From contig CAICTM010001175.1 in the NCBI GenBank assembly GCA_903772945.1, forward strand, positions 1 to 34,981: a stretch of 34,981 nt of DNA, in the 5' to 3' direction. A program made the translations under genes and the position numbers. The notes under the pieces were generated by a model. The model saw nothing but the letters and a program-made list of their open reading frames with translations. It had not been told where the DNA came from and did not search any database. Below are positions 10,146-19,756 of the stretch, in pieces (the first letter of the stretch is position 1; each line of letters begins with the position of its first letter). Origin of the DNA: Seminavis robusta (taxonomy: Eukaryota > Bacillariophyta > Bacillariophyceae > Naviculales > Naviculaceae).

Positions 10146-11295
10146 ATGATGAAAGCACTAGCTCGAGTTTGTTGTATTCTCGTTATACTGCCATCGATTT
10201 TGGATGGCAGAGTACTCGCAGACACAATTGATTCGGGATCTTCCAGAACATCTTTGAGACAAACACAACACGGTAATCAAAGGAGACTGTTCGCTTGGGG
10301 GAACCTTCTATGTGAGCAATGATCAATTAAACGATGGTGTGAATCTGAGAGCATTGGTTCCATTTCTTTCTGACCCTGTTATTTTGAACTTGCCCAATTG
10401 GCTCCCTTCTCACGCAACAGACGCGCTTCACATTTGCAAGGACGCATCTGGATGGTGCCCCGACCCCCGTTGCGACGGACCACTGAAACCACCAAGCTGC
10501 AAAAATGGTAGCGGAGGAGGCAGTAGCGGTGGCAGTAGTTCCAGTAGCTCCAGTAGTTCCGGCAGTGACAGAAGTGATTCTTCTGGCGCCAGCAGCTATA
10601 GTGGCGGAGACGGCGAGGCTAGCTACGTCAATTACCAATACAACGAAGCACAGGTGGAAGGAGATTCATCTGGTGAAGCAGACTATGGTGAAGCCAGAGT
10701 CAGTGACGGGGTCACAAATGTTTCCACTTCCACCACCGCAAGAAGTCGGTTCAACATGTTTTGGGCATTTGCGTCCCTGGCAGCCGTGGGGACTCTTATT
10801 GGTATCTTTCTATTGAAGAAAAATGTAAGCGAAATCCCCGTTGTTGGCGGCTGGAAAAGCGTCGAAGGGCGTCCCTCACACATGCTTTCCCTTGTGTTTC
10901 GCAGAAAAAGAAGTCAGAAGAGGACGAGTTGGACCACCAGCTTACACAGAGCGTTTCAAAACGACTGGAAAAGCTCCTTGAGGGTAAGACTGTACATGCT
11001 ATCCACGACGATGGAGTTGGTCCGTCCTTCTTGGAGGTTGGCAGCAAAGGGTCGCCTGTACTAGCAGCATCACTAGCCAAGAAGAAGAGATCAAAAAAAG
11101 AAGAAAACATATGAAGAACCAGACGAAGAAGCGATTGAAATGAGGTGGGATGGAGACGACGCCTCGAGCTATGTCCAAATGACAAACACAAAATCCACCG
11201 AAACGAAACCCCCAAAGAAACCAAAGACTCCAGAAAAGGCAGATGAAGCGGTCGAGATGAAGTTGAACGACGACTCCAGCTATTATCAAATTTGA
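10146..11295 (+). CDS. Ser-rich type I membrane protein, silicalemma-associated-protein-like; two frame breaks
   Basis: Order of features: signal peptide (MMKALARVCC...GRVLA|D), an RRL tripeptide of the RXL processing type, a Cys-containing segment (HICKDASGWCPDPRCDGP), a Ser/Gly tract with a run of nine Ser, one transmembrane segment (FWAFASLAAVGTLIGIFLL), and a basic then acidic cytoplasmic tail. This is the architecture described for diatom silicalemma-associated proteins (SAPs) of the silica deposition vesicle membrane; homology is not proven. An 80-bp intron at 10825-10904 joins LLKKN to KKKSEEDEL in phase. Reading needs one base fewer in G5 at 10297-10301 and one more in A7 at 11093-11099; without these, stops occur at 10319-10321 and 11112-11114. 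The last exon then ends in two related motifs, DEEAIEMRWDGDDASSYVQM and DEAVEMKLNDDSSYYQI, each with a YxxPhi-like sequence. It could be a recent pseudogene, a sequence with errors, or a frameshifting gene. Confidence 0.6.
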
Positions 11296-11825
11296 AGTGC
11301 CAATGGGTATAGTTGATCAGCTAGTATCCACAGAATGTTTGTGGAGTCTTATCATCTGGAACCGCGTTGTCGCCATACATAGCCTGCATCTCGACCGGTT
11401 GAACGAAATGCATACAATAGACCTGTTTTCTACGGTATAATATTATCAAATTGCAAGATTTCTCCAACTTGAAACAATACATACACTATTATAGCTACAT
11501 AAGATGCAGCCAGAATCCGAGCGCCTACCGTAGCTAGTAGATCCATTCTCTGCCATGTAGAATGATCAATCTTCGCAGGTGCAAGAATCATTTCGGCTGC
11601 AAACAATGTTCCAAACTGGCAAGATTTTCAGTGCTTTTCTCACAAGCAAAGGCTGAGGCGAGGATGATGAGTTTGGCGCATGGCGGAGTGCGGGACTCGT
11701 CTCCTCCGCTCTGTTGGCTTTTCTGCTTATTTATTTTGGGGGGTCGTATTGTCGAGCAGCTCTGAAACAGAAAGGAAGACCTGACTGTATGCCGATAGGA
11801 TTGAAGCTTTGTAACAACGACAACG
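11296..11825. other. Intergenic stretch upstream of TIM9
   Basis: This 530-base gap holds the 3' end of the Ser-rich membrane protein gene and the TIM9 promoter. Short open frames around 11562-11765 have no recognisable features. It contains CTAG-rich segments near 11531-11543. Confidence 0.35.
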
Positions 11826-12191
11826 ATGGAGAATGTTCAGAGTTTGCCAGCCCATCAGCAGCAGCAGTTCATGCAGCATCTGGAGCAGATGCAGATGAAG
11901 GATAGCCTCGCGTAAGTTTGATCAACAAGAGTGTCACCCGTATCCATTCCCCCCCCCCCTTTTCCTGGGACTCACGGTGTCGTTGGGGGTGTCTGATCCA
12001 GCATGTACAACAATCTGGTGGCTCGCTGTTTTGATGCTTGCTCTTATTCGTTTCGATCCAAGACGCTTGACAAGAGCGAGGTAAATTGCATGGAAAATTG
12101 CTCATCGCGCTACATCAAGATGGCTCAAAGAGTGGGGCTTAGGTTTCAGGAGCACCAAGCTATGCAGCAGCAGCAACAACAACAGAAGTAG
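11826..12191 (+). CDS. TIM9: Mitochondrial intermembrane-space chaperone Tim9
   Basis: Small Tim chaperone that, with Tim10, carries hydrophobic precursors across the intermembrane space to TIM22 and SAM. Exons 11826..11911 and 12002..12191 (90-bp intron with a C11 polypyrimidine run before the acceptor) give 91 residues. The join reads QMKDSLAMYNNLVARCFDAC, as in Tim9 of other eukaryotes. The twin CX3C motifs are complete: CFDAC and CMENC, with 16 residues between. They are followed by RYIKMAQRVGLRFQEHQA, the Tim9-type second helix. N- and C-terminal tails are Gln-rich (a Q7 run before the final Lys). The first exon is too short to stand out alone. Tim9 fits better than Tim10, Tim8 or Tim13 because of the MYNNLVxRCF and QRVGxRFxE segments. 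Confidence 0.93.
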
Positions 12192-12441
12192 CGATGGACG
12201 TGGGAAACATAGGCAATTTGTCAATTAGGTGTTATGGGAGATCCCCTGCTGGTCAAAAGACACTTCCCCGACTAGCACCTGAAGCACATTCAAACTTAGC
12301 TCTAGCTAGTCTGGAAGGAAAGCAGCCAAAATAATTCAAAACAAGAGCTAGAATATCTCTTAAAAAACATGCACTAGTACATCAGAAGACATTATACAAC
12401 ACGTAGCACATGCATCACAAGACAAACTCTGGTTGGGCTTT
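12192..12441. other. Short convergent intergenic gap (TIM9 / HMGS-KS)
   Basis: These 250 bases lie between two convergent genes. They are AT-rich with CTAG-type tetranucleotides around 12299-12310, and I see no gene. Confidence 0.3.
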
Positions 12442-15400
12442 TTATTCTTGAGCGGTTGCATACAAGGCAAATGCAACTTGGCTGCCAAAGCCTGCTGCGA
12501 ATCGCAGCGCATAGCGGCATGCATACTTCCCACCCTTAGAGATGTTTAGTTCTCCGAGATAGTCGTCCTTTTCTGCCCAGTTGGGCACCGCAGGTACCGT
12601 TTGCTTCATAAGCACCTCTACCGCAGCAACGTCTTCGAACGAAACACCCATGGGATGGCCTGTGAATCCTTTGGTGTTCAGAATCAGAAGCTTCCTGAGC
12701 AATTCATCGCCGAAAGCATGCCTCAAAGCGGCAACTTCGTTACCAGCGCAACTTGAGGCAGAAGAAGCATGGGTACATGTCTCATGCGAGAAGTAGACTC
12801 CATGAGTGGCAATTTCGGCCTTGCAAATGCCATGAACGATCTCAACGTCATTCAAGAAGCGCACTAACTCTGAGCCGATGTGCTTGCGATCCAATGCGGC
12901 TCCATGGAAGGCAGAATTGGAATACTGTGTTGCCAAAAGACGAGCCTTGACGGCGAAAGGATTCAAGGAGAACTTTTGGCGTTCGATCGAACTGGTCTCA
13001 GTTTCGAGAACCATTCCAATTCCACCAGCGCCGAGCAACATGCCCGAACGCCTCTTGTCGAATGGAAGAGCTGCATCTTCGACGGCTCCTGCGGTTGTAG
13101 CGGCACCGAGGGCACGGAATCCCGAACCCAACCAAGGCAAGAGAGTTTCGCCGGCTGCATTGTCTCCAGCAACCACGACAACGCGTTCTGCACGTCCAGA
13201 GATCAGCATGTCTTGTGCCATAGCGATGGCTTGGGTGGTACCAGCACAAGCGGCGTTTGTCTGAGTGTTTGGACCGCGGCAACCAGCCAGCTGAGCCAGT
13301 TGGGCATTTCCCAAAACGAGGCACCGAAAGAGGAACTTCCTATCGAATTCGTACGGAGAACCGCCATCGTGCGCCTCGTCCATGTCACTGGCTCGCGTCA
13401 ACAGCCGGGCAAAAGCTGATTCGTCCTCATCGGCGATTTGCTGGACAGGCGACGCCTTGACGAGACGATCCCTGAGCGAGGAGATCAATCGCATCGAACC
13501 AGCGGCTCCAACTGTCTGAGAGCGAAGGAATCTCATTACCTCGCCAACAGCCGCGTCCATTGCAGGGAAGCTAGAAGCATATACAACACCGGTGCTGTCG
13601 CGATACTGTTCGGGCAACATCCACTCTTCAGGATCACTCGACTTGCCACTAACAAGTCCCGCCGACTTGAGCGCTTCGAGTCCAGCGGCAACAGCAACTT
13701 GTGCAGCCACATCCATGGTATCCGCCAGGCCCTTGGCCACACCATAATTTTCTGGAAGAGACAGAGAACCCAACTGAGCTGCAAGCTTGATGACCTCTTT
13801 CTCGGTGTTCACCGGCCTGCGCTCGATTGTCTTGTCGGGGCGCTTCACAAGCTGGACAACATTCTTTTCGAGCATTTCTTTTCGGAGAGCTTGGCTCACA
13901 GGCTTGATGCACTGATGCCCTTGCACCAGAAGGTCCAGGTTGTCATTCTGGAACACTTGATCGCCGCCGGGCAATCCTGCACTAGTTCCAGTGATGACAC
14001 ATGCGATGCGTCGTCGCGCCTCGGTGAACTTGTCTGCGCAGCCCGTCTCAATCGCGTTCATCACATGTAGCTTGCCTGTCACAGGCTCCGAACATGAATC
14101 TAGCTTGGCCAAGCGTAGGACAATCGGAGGAGCCAATGAAGCTCCCTTCAGTTCCATCGGGGCGTCCAAAGGGACACGAGAATATGTTCTGCGGAACTTG
14201 GAATCAATTCCATTCAAGTAATAGGTACCTGGGAAGAGACGCCCCTCTGTAGGGTAGACTGGCGAATAGGGGGCACCCGCACGGTGCATGCGAGCACGAG
14301 TTTCCAAAGCCAAATCGAGTTCTTCTGGAGCAACTTCTTCACGTGATTGCAGTCTTTCCGTCAGCTTCATGGTTTCCGACATTCGGCCAATGTTAAACTC
14401 GGAGGACTCGGGGGTGCGCACCGATAGACAGTACATGGTGGCCAATGCACCTGAACCGTAAGAGAAGATGCCAATGGTTTTGCCAGGGGACAAGTCTCCA
14501 TTCCTGCCGGCCCGGTCCACGAGAGATGCCAATCCAAAGAAGACACTTGCTGCGTATGTGTTACCGATCAATTTGCTGGCCATGTTGGCATCCTGTAATC
14601 GACTTTCAAAGGCCGAGGCAGAAACAGCCTTGAGAATTTTGTCCAATGCCTTGTCACTGTACGTTTCATCAAGGGGTTTCGACAACCAGGGTTCCAGCGT
14701 TGACTCTTCGTCGGACTTTTTCTCTTCTTCTTCTTTGCGGCGGCGGGCATCCATCAAGAAGAGTCGACCAAACGATTTCTGAACAAGTTTATTGTAGGGA
14801 GCATGGAAAACCCAATAATCAGGAGACTCAGCGTTGAACTGTGTTCCATCAGTGGCGTTGGATCGTTCCATCTTTTGGATGAGCCGTTCATAGACGTCTT
14901 CCAATGCCCTGTAGTAGCAAGATTGCGACATAGATCCATCCACAGTAGGATACTCGACCGTGTGGTCGGGTTTGTAAAAGTCATATACATTTGCGGAATG
15001 GGTGGCACGATGCTTGGGGTTGAATACCAAGGGAGCATCTCGTCCCACCAGAACAGCCACGGCTCCAGCTCCACAGGTAGGACGGCCTGAACCCCTGGCA
15101 TAGGCAGCAATGTCTGCCGCCACCACAATGGCATAACGTCCGTCCCAGCCATCAGATTCGACCCAGGCAAAGGCATTCAATAGTGCAGCAGTACCGCCAT
15201 AGCAGGCGTTGACGACAGTGGCCCCCTCAATGTCTGTATTTCCAGGGAACAAATCCATCAAGATAGTCTTTGTACTCTTGGATTTGTCCACAAGGGATTC
15301 AGTTCCCACTTCCAATCTGCCAACATCCATAGGGTTAATATCATACCTACCGGCAGCAATAGCCAATAGAGGTGAACAAGCAAGACGTGCATGAGTGAGA

Positions 15401-15733
15401 AATAGCCACGGCCATGGCAAAAAAGCAAAGAGGCAAAATCAAAGCCAAACCAAACTCCTGATGCAAGCGGTGCCAAACGACCAAGAATAACCAAAAGATG
15501 ATTTCACACCCATCCACTTACTTTTCCAAGAGGGAGTGGACCACTGTCAAGGCCAAACTGTTTACGTCTTCGGCATCCCCACAGACAGACAATCCTTCCT
15601 GTCCAAGTCCCTGGGTGTACTTCCCGGCTGGCACTCCAGTGTGCTCTTCCAACTTGGCTTGAGAAATGTAGGTGGAAGGGGTATAGACCTCCAAGGCCAA
15701 GATACCCACATTTTTGCCAATGTCCGACGTCAT
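12442..15733 (-). CDS. HMGS-like: HMG-CoA synthase fused to a ketosynthase domain
   Basis: Exons on the minus strand are 15733..15522 and 15346..12442 (175-bp intron); 1038 residues against about 450-520 for ordinary HMG-CoA synthases. Residues 1 to about 450 are eukaryotic HMGS, which condenses acetoacetyl-CoA and acetyl-CoA in the mevalonate pathway: GRLEVGTES with Glu83, VVNACYGGTAA with catalytic Cys119, ARGSGRPTCGAGAVA, YDFYKPD, VFHAPYNKLVQ with His252, and IGIFSYGSGALAT. From about residue 500 the protein becomes a beta-ketoacyl synthase: ITGTSAGLPGG, NAACAGTTQAI with Cys771, a THG with His919, and NTKGFTGHPMG with Lys963 and His968. The five-residue Lys-to-His spacing equals that of FabF-type enzymes. 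No acyltransferase, reductase or carrier domain is visible. No targeting peptide is apparent, which suggests cytosol. The domains are continuous in one exon, so the fusion is not a splicing artefact. Confidence 0.92.
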
Positions 15734-16226
15734 TATCTTTGCAGGTTCGAGTTAATTGTTCGTGTGTAAGTTTTCAGTTCGTTTTTGTTTTTGCTTTGTT
15801 TTGTTTTTGTTGGATGAAGATCCAAATAATGAGCAATCAAAGTAATTGAACTCTTCGATTGTTGGCTGTTAGCTGCGACCAAGAGAACAGATGTATTCCT
15901 TTCTGCGCAGTCTTTGAAAGTCCTTGCCCTGGTTGTTTCCCTACTCCTTGTAGTTCAAACCAGGTCTTTCAAATAATTTGTGAAGCTGCAAGAGCAAAGA
16001 CGACGCTGCCCTGGCTTTGATGATGATACGAGCGTGATGAGTGATGGGGACCGGTGAAACCTCTCTAGCTCTGGGATACTTTATCTTGCATTGGAGGGGT
16101 GATGACTACTCTTGCAAGGTGTATGGAACCAGCCATCAAATCACAGACGCAGCTGCCAAATTGGCGTGGACAGGCTCCAATCAGATTGCTTTCACTGCAA
16201 ATGTTTTCTACTCTGTTCTGGAGTAT

Positions 16227-16275
16227 ACCGGTACCACTACCAGTACTGGTACTGGTTACCAGTACGAACCTGGTA
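16227..16275. repeat. Cluster of GGTACC/ACCAGTACTGGT palindromes
   Basis: A run of overlapping palindromes built from ACC-GGT, CAGTAC and GTACTGG units, including the perfect 12-bp palindrome ACCAGTACTGGT at 16239-16250 followed by ACTGGTTACCAGT. It can fold into several alternative hairpins. Related sequences recur elsewhere in the window. Confidence 0.6.
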
Positions 16276-16512
16276 CTCATAGGAGCCTCCAACCACGGAT
16301 CCATGAAAATAGACGCGTGGGAAACAGAGATTTAGACTTGTAATCGATGCAGGAAGGCGAGCATGAAGGGTTCGAACATGGGAGATGGCTTTGGTTATCA
16401 GGTAGATGCGGTAAACAAATTTTGTATTCAAAAGTTCAGAGAAAACATGACTTTAACCTTATAATTACCTCATCTACTGCCGTTTTGTACTGTAGTGAAC
16501 GTGCAGTGCCTA

Positions 16513-16536
16513 CTAGCTAGCTAGCTAGCTAGCTAG
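16513..16536. repeat. (CTAG)6 tetranucleotide microsatellite
   Basis: Six perfect CTAG units, self-complementary, flanked by further CTAG-like sequence (ACTAGTAGTCTAG). This is the longest example of a tetranucleotide found in shorter runs in many gaps of this window. Confidence 0.9.
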
Positions 16537-17300
16537 TACTAGTAGTCTAGTACCGCCATGGCCTTCTAAACATCCTCGGGAAGCCATTTCGGTTTGCGGG
16601 CCCGCGAATTAGAGCCATGAAACCAATGTCATTTCTTTTCTATGCATGTAGCGGTACCCAACTCGAAGAGTCATTGCTACAATACACAACAGTTATAGCT
16701 CATGCAACAGACGATGGTTCCTGTGAGAACCAAGATGGGGAGTGATCTAATGAGAGTGGCCATTGGATATCCCTGTGTTTCCTCTCAAAGCCATGTGTAG
16801 ATGTTTGTGACTATTTGCATGCCTAACGGAGAGGAGGAGTGGCCCTTGCATCTGCTAGCTAGGTTTCCACCAATGCTGGACACCAATAACATGCAATGGA
16901 CGCTGGATGACACTCCTCCATTGGTCTCTGTCTGGGTAATTTGGGTGGGTGGGGTTTTGGTTCCAAGTGGGATGCATACCTGTAGGATGCATGTTCAGGT
17001 TGATCATGTCCGGGTTTTCAACCACCATCTCTCTGGGAAGCTCCTGCTAGCTAGACGTATATTCTAGTATTTACGGTACGATACTACCAAAAAAGTTTCT
17101 AGGCTCAATCAAGCAGGTGGCAAAGGGTCTCCAACCTTACCAGTACATGTAACATACTAGCTAGTACCGCAAGGAAGGAGACTTGAATTGGATAAGTTCT
17201 AAACCCCAAGGTGAAACCAGCTGTATAGACAGCTTAGCTTGCTTGTTACTCCTCAGGAGACGTCAGTCGAAGCTTCGATCTTCGATCTTCTCAACCTCCG

Positions 17301-17342
17301 ATAACCACTGCTTCCATCTTCATAACCACTGCTTCCATCTTC
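17301..17342. repeat. 21-bp perfect tandem duplication
   Basis: A 21-bp unit beginning ATAACCACTG occurs twice head-to-tail (17301-17321 and 17322-17342) without mismatch, in noncoding DNA about 350 bases upstream of the Mpv17 gene. An imperfect CTTCGATCTTCGATCTTC repeat precedes it. Confidence 0.85.
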
Positions 17343-17690
17343 GTCGCATGCAAGAGGGCATCCTTGCCATCATCATAAATCGTTGTCTGAGATAGTAAGT
17401 AAGTTTTAATAAAGATAAGAAAGGCTGATGCTGGCATGCTATTCATGATGTTTGACTTTCTCGAACGAAGAAGGTGCCAATGACGAGAATCTCACTGCGA
17501 CAACTCATTCCATGAGCAATCCTTGAGAATCAGATCACAATTTTCCGAGGCCCTCTTCATTCTTGACGTTTGTTAATGAGGACATGTGATTTCGGCATGC
17601 TTTCTGTTACCATGATGTTACTTCCCAGGAACTGACCAAGATATGCTCAACTGGACTGTTTCCCTCTTTCTTACTATACCCACAGCAACA

Positions 17691-18684
17691 ATGATTCCAA
17701 GAATTTTTTTATTTTCCCTGTGGTTACCTCTGGTTCAGCTGCCCGCAGCCGTGGCATTTTCTTCCATTGATCTGCCTCTCAACAGGAGACTCGCGCCAAA
17801 ACACAATGTACTACCAGTTCTGACACTCCGTGGAGGCAGTGAGCAAGAGGTTTCCAACAATGATTCATCGACAACCTCAATATCATTGAGCCAAAACACC
17901 TTGTCGGCTGTATTTCTTGCGGGAGCACAGCTCTATTCGCAATCTCTGGAAAAGAATCCAATCATCACAAAGTCCGTCACGGCTGGCTTAATCTTTGCCG
18001 TTTCGGACTTGATTGCACAAGGCATAGAACGAAGTGCCGACAAGAAAAAGCCACACGACAAAAAGCGCACATTTGCAGCATCCCTGGTCGGATTACTATA
18101 CTTTGGACCTGCAGGTGAGTACACAACATACACAAAGCGAAATCTTTCAGTGGCATCTACTGGCTAGTTATGGCTCGGTTCGCTACTAGCTCTGGACTCA
18201 CACTTCTTGTTTTTCTGGAAAGCACATTTTTGGTACGACAACATCTTCAAGCTGTTTCCAGGTGAGTTGAGCCAGGAAGATCTTTCGGACAATCAGCCAG
18301 GATATTGTACATTGGTCACAGCATGATACTTACAGTACTTGATGCTGTTTTGAATTGATACGTAAAGGAACATCTCTCTTTTCAACCTTGCAGAAAGCAG
18401 CCATGGGACAAATGTTCTTTGGGCCATCTTTCACCTGCATCTTTTTTGCAACTAGTCTATTGCAATCGGGAAACTTCAGTTTGGGGAACTGGTTCCGCAA
18501 AATCAAGTCTGATTTAGCGGGAGCATGGTTGGCTGGGGTTGGCTATTGGCCTTTGGTAGACCTCATCAGCTTCTCCGTGATACCCATGCGATGGATTCCA
18601 CTCTTTGTCAACGTTTGCTCACTGATATGGAATATTTACCTATCCATTGTGGCTAATCGAAAGACCAAGGGCGCAGTCGCCTAG
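17691..18684 (+). CDS. Mpv17/PMP22 family membrane protein, probable plastid or ER targeting
   Basis: Small four-helix membrane protein of the Mpv17/PMP22/Sym1 family, found in inner mitochondrial, peroxisomal or plastid membranes; the transported substrate is poorly known. Exons 17691..18114, 18223..18261 (only 39 bp) and 18368..18684 give 259 residues. Junctions restore GPAAHFWYDNIF and FPGTSLFSTLQKAAMGQ, both standard for the family. Other hallmarks are FAVSDLIAQGIE, DLAGAWLAGVGYWPLVDLISF and WNIYLSIVANR. The N-terminus is a signal peptide ending AVA|FSS, with Phe at +1 as in diatom plastid proteins, then an LRGG motif. An in-frame ATG at 17643 would add 16 residues; the ATG at 17691 is preferred because it gives a cleaner signal peptide and has A at -3. 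The stop codon lies within a CTAGCTAGCTAG run. Confidence 0.88.
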
Positions 18685-19756
18685 CTAGCTAGCAAAATGT
18701 ATGTACAATAGCCAAAGGAAGATACCAAATAGTCATATGGAATAGAATATCTCTGATAGCTTTTCGAAAAACAAACCTGTACACTGTACCTACAACCGGA
18801 TGGAGACCGGCTTGTTGTGAGAGTTGAGGCAGGCGTTGAGGCCTCTTGGAATCATTCCTGCAATCCCCAAGGAAGTAGGACTTATTCTGTAGACTTGACG
18901 AATGCTCTTGATCTCTGATTGATCCAGTTCAAAACGTCTGTGGAACTTTCTCTGCTGGGATCAACGGTCAGCATCCTGACCCGGTAGCATTGGGGAAGGA
19001 CCCAAAATATCATGATGTGCTGGTACCACACGGCGTGTAGTTGCGTACTGTACGCTGTACGGTACATGGAGCTCTTTGGCTGTCCGCCTCCAAGAAGGCG
19101 CCAAGAATCCTTGGGTTAGCTTGAGGACTGCGGCACCGGTACAGTCGTAGAATCCGTTCGGGAATGATCTTCGCGCAAGGGCTGGCTCGAAGGCCAAATA
19201 CCCCATCTGAAAGAGTCACAGTCAGTACATCATAGCAAACCGGCCGCACGGCCGCATGCGCAATCAAGCTTTACAATGGTGGTCAACAGAAACCGTAGCC
19301 AAATTATCTATTGTAGTTTTAGTAGTTGGGGAATTATTTCGAAAATTTAAGTGACAATTCCAGCTCCGACAAGACACGTAGCCGCGCCGGCTGGCGAAGT
19401 CTTGTAAGTCGGAGTTGGATTGTGATCTCATCATTTCCCACCGCTGTTCTTTATTGGCATTGGCAAAGAGGCAAGGGGAGAGACAACTCTTCGCATACAT
19501 ACTACAGTACATCAATAGCAGTGGTGTCTACATGACGAAAATCTCTCACTAATCTATCTAATTTGGGCCAAAGGCAATTCAAATAATTCATTATACCCAT
19601 TGACTTTGGTATATCGATCAACTCTGACCGTTTGCCATCAAGATCAAACCCTGTATACATAGAACGTTTGAGGCTATTATCATCATCGGATTTCTCTCCC
19701 TCCCCGGGAAGCCCTGACAAAGCGGTTTCTTCCTTTATTATAAAGCCATTCACGCA
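18685..19756. other. Intergenic stretch with possible small minus-strand exons
   Basis: This is 1.07 kb between two plus-strand genes. The only coding-looking content is on the minus strand at 18790-19206 (listed separately). The rest holds short GTAC palindromes (near 19041-19065 and 19131-19145) and the promoter of the Cys-repeat secreted protein. Confidence 0.35.
18790..19206 (-). CDS. Possible two-exon small gene, unknown
   Basis: A speculative call. Minus-strand 18954..18790 is open for 54 codons after an AG acceptor and reads naturally (FELDQSEIKSIRQVYRISPT then GIAGMIPRGLNACL). A phase-0 GT at 19026 would join it to 19206..19027, which begins MGYLAFEPAL, over a 72-bp intron. The total would be 114 residues with no recognised domain, signal or membrane segment. 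The sequence just before 19206, TCTTTCAG, resembles another acceptor, so there may be an earlier exon. It could equally be noncoding. Confidence 0.22.

Larger units (their letters stand above)
15734..17642. other. Large repeat-rich intergenic region
   Basis: This 1.9-kb spacer holds the HMGS-KS promoter (the first about 300 bases, T-rich near 15780-15815) and the promoter of the Mpv17 gene. Between them are a palindrome cluster at about 16227-16275, (CTAG)6 at 16513-16536 and a 21-bp tandem duplication at 17301-17342. Open frames at 16041-16343 and 16801-17067 have no recognisable domain and cross the repeats. I see no tRNA or other RNA gene. Confidence 0.45.

Noticed and set aside
10312..11064. 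A 250-residue protein starting with GTG at 10312 and running unspliced to 11064
   Set aside because: It lacks a standard start, and the 80-bp intron at 10825-10904 gives a more coherent tail in another frame.
11949..11959. C11 homopolymer
   Set aside because: It lies inside the TIM9 intron ahead of the acceptor and acts as part of the pyrimidine tract; the flanking exons are intact.
16368..16378. GGGTTCGAACA, like a tRNA T-loop
   Set aside because: The flanking bases do not pair to form a T-stem, and no acceptor, D or anticodon arms are found upstream.
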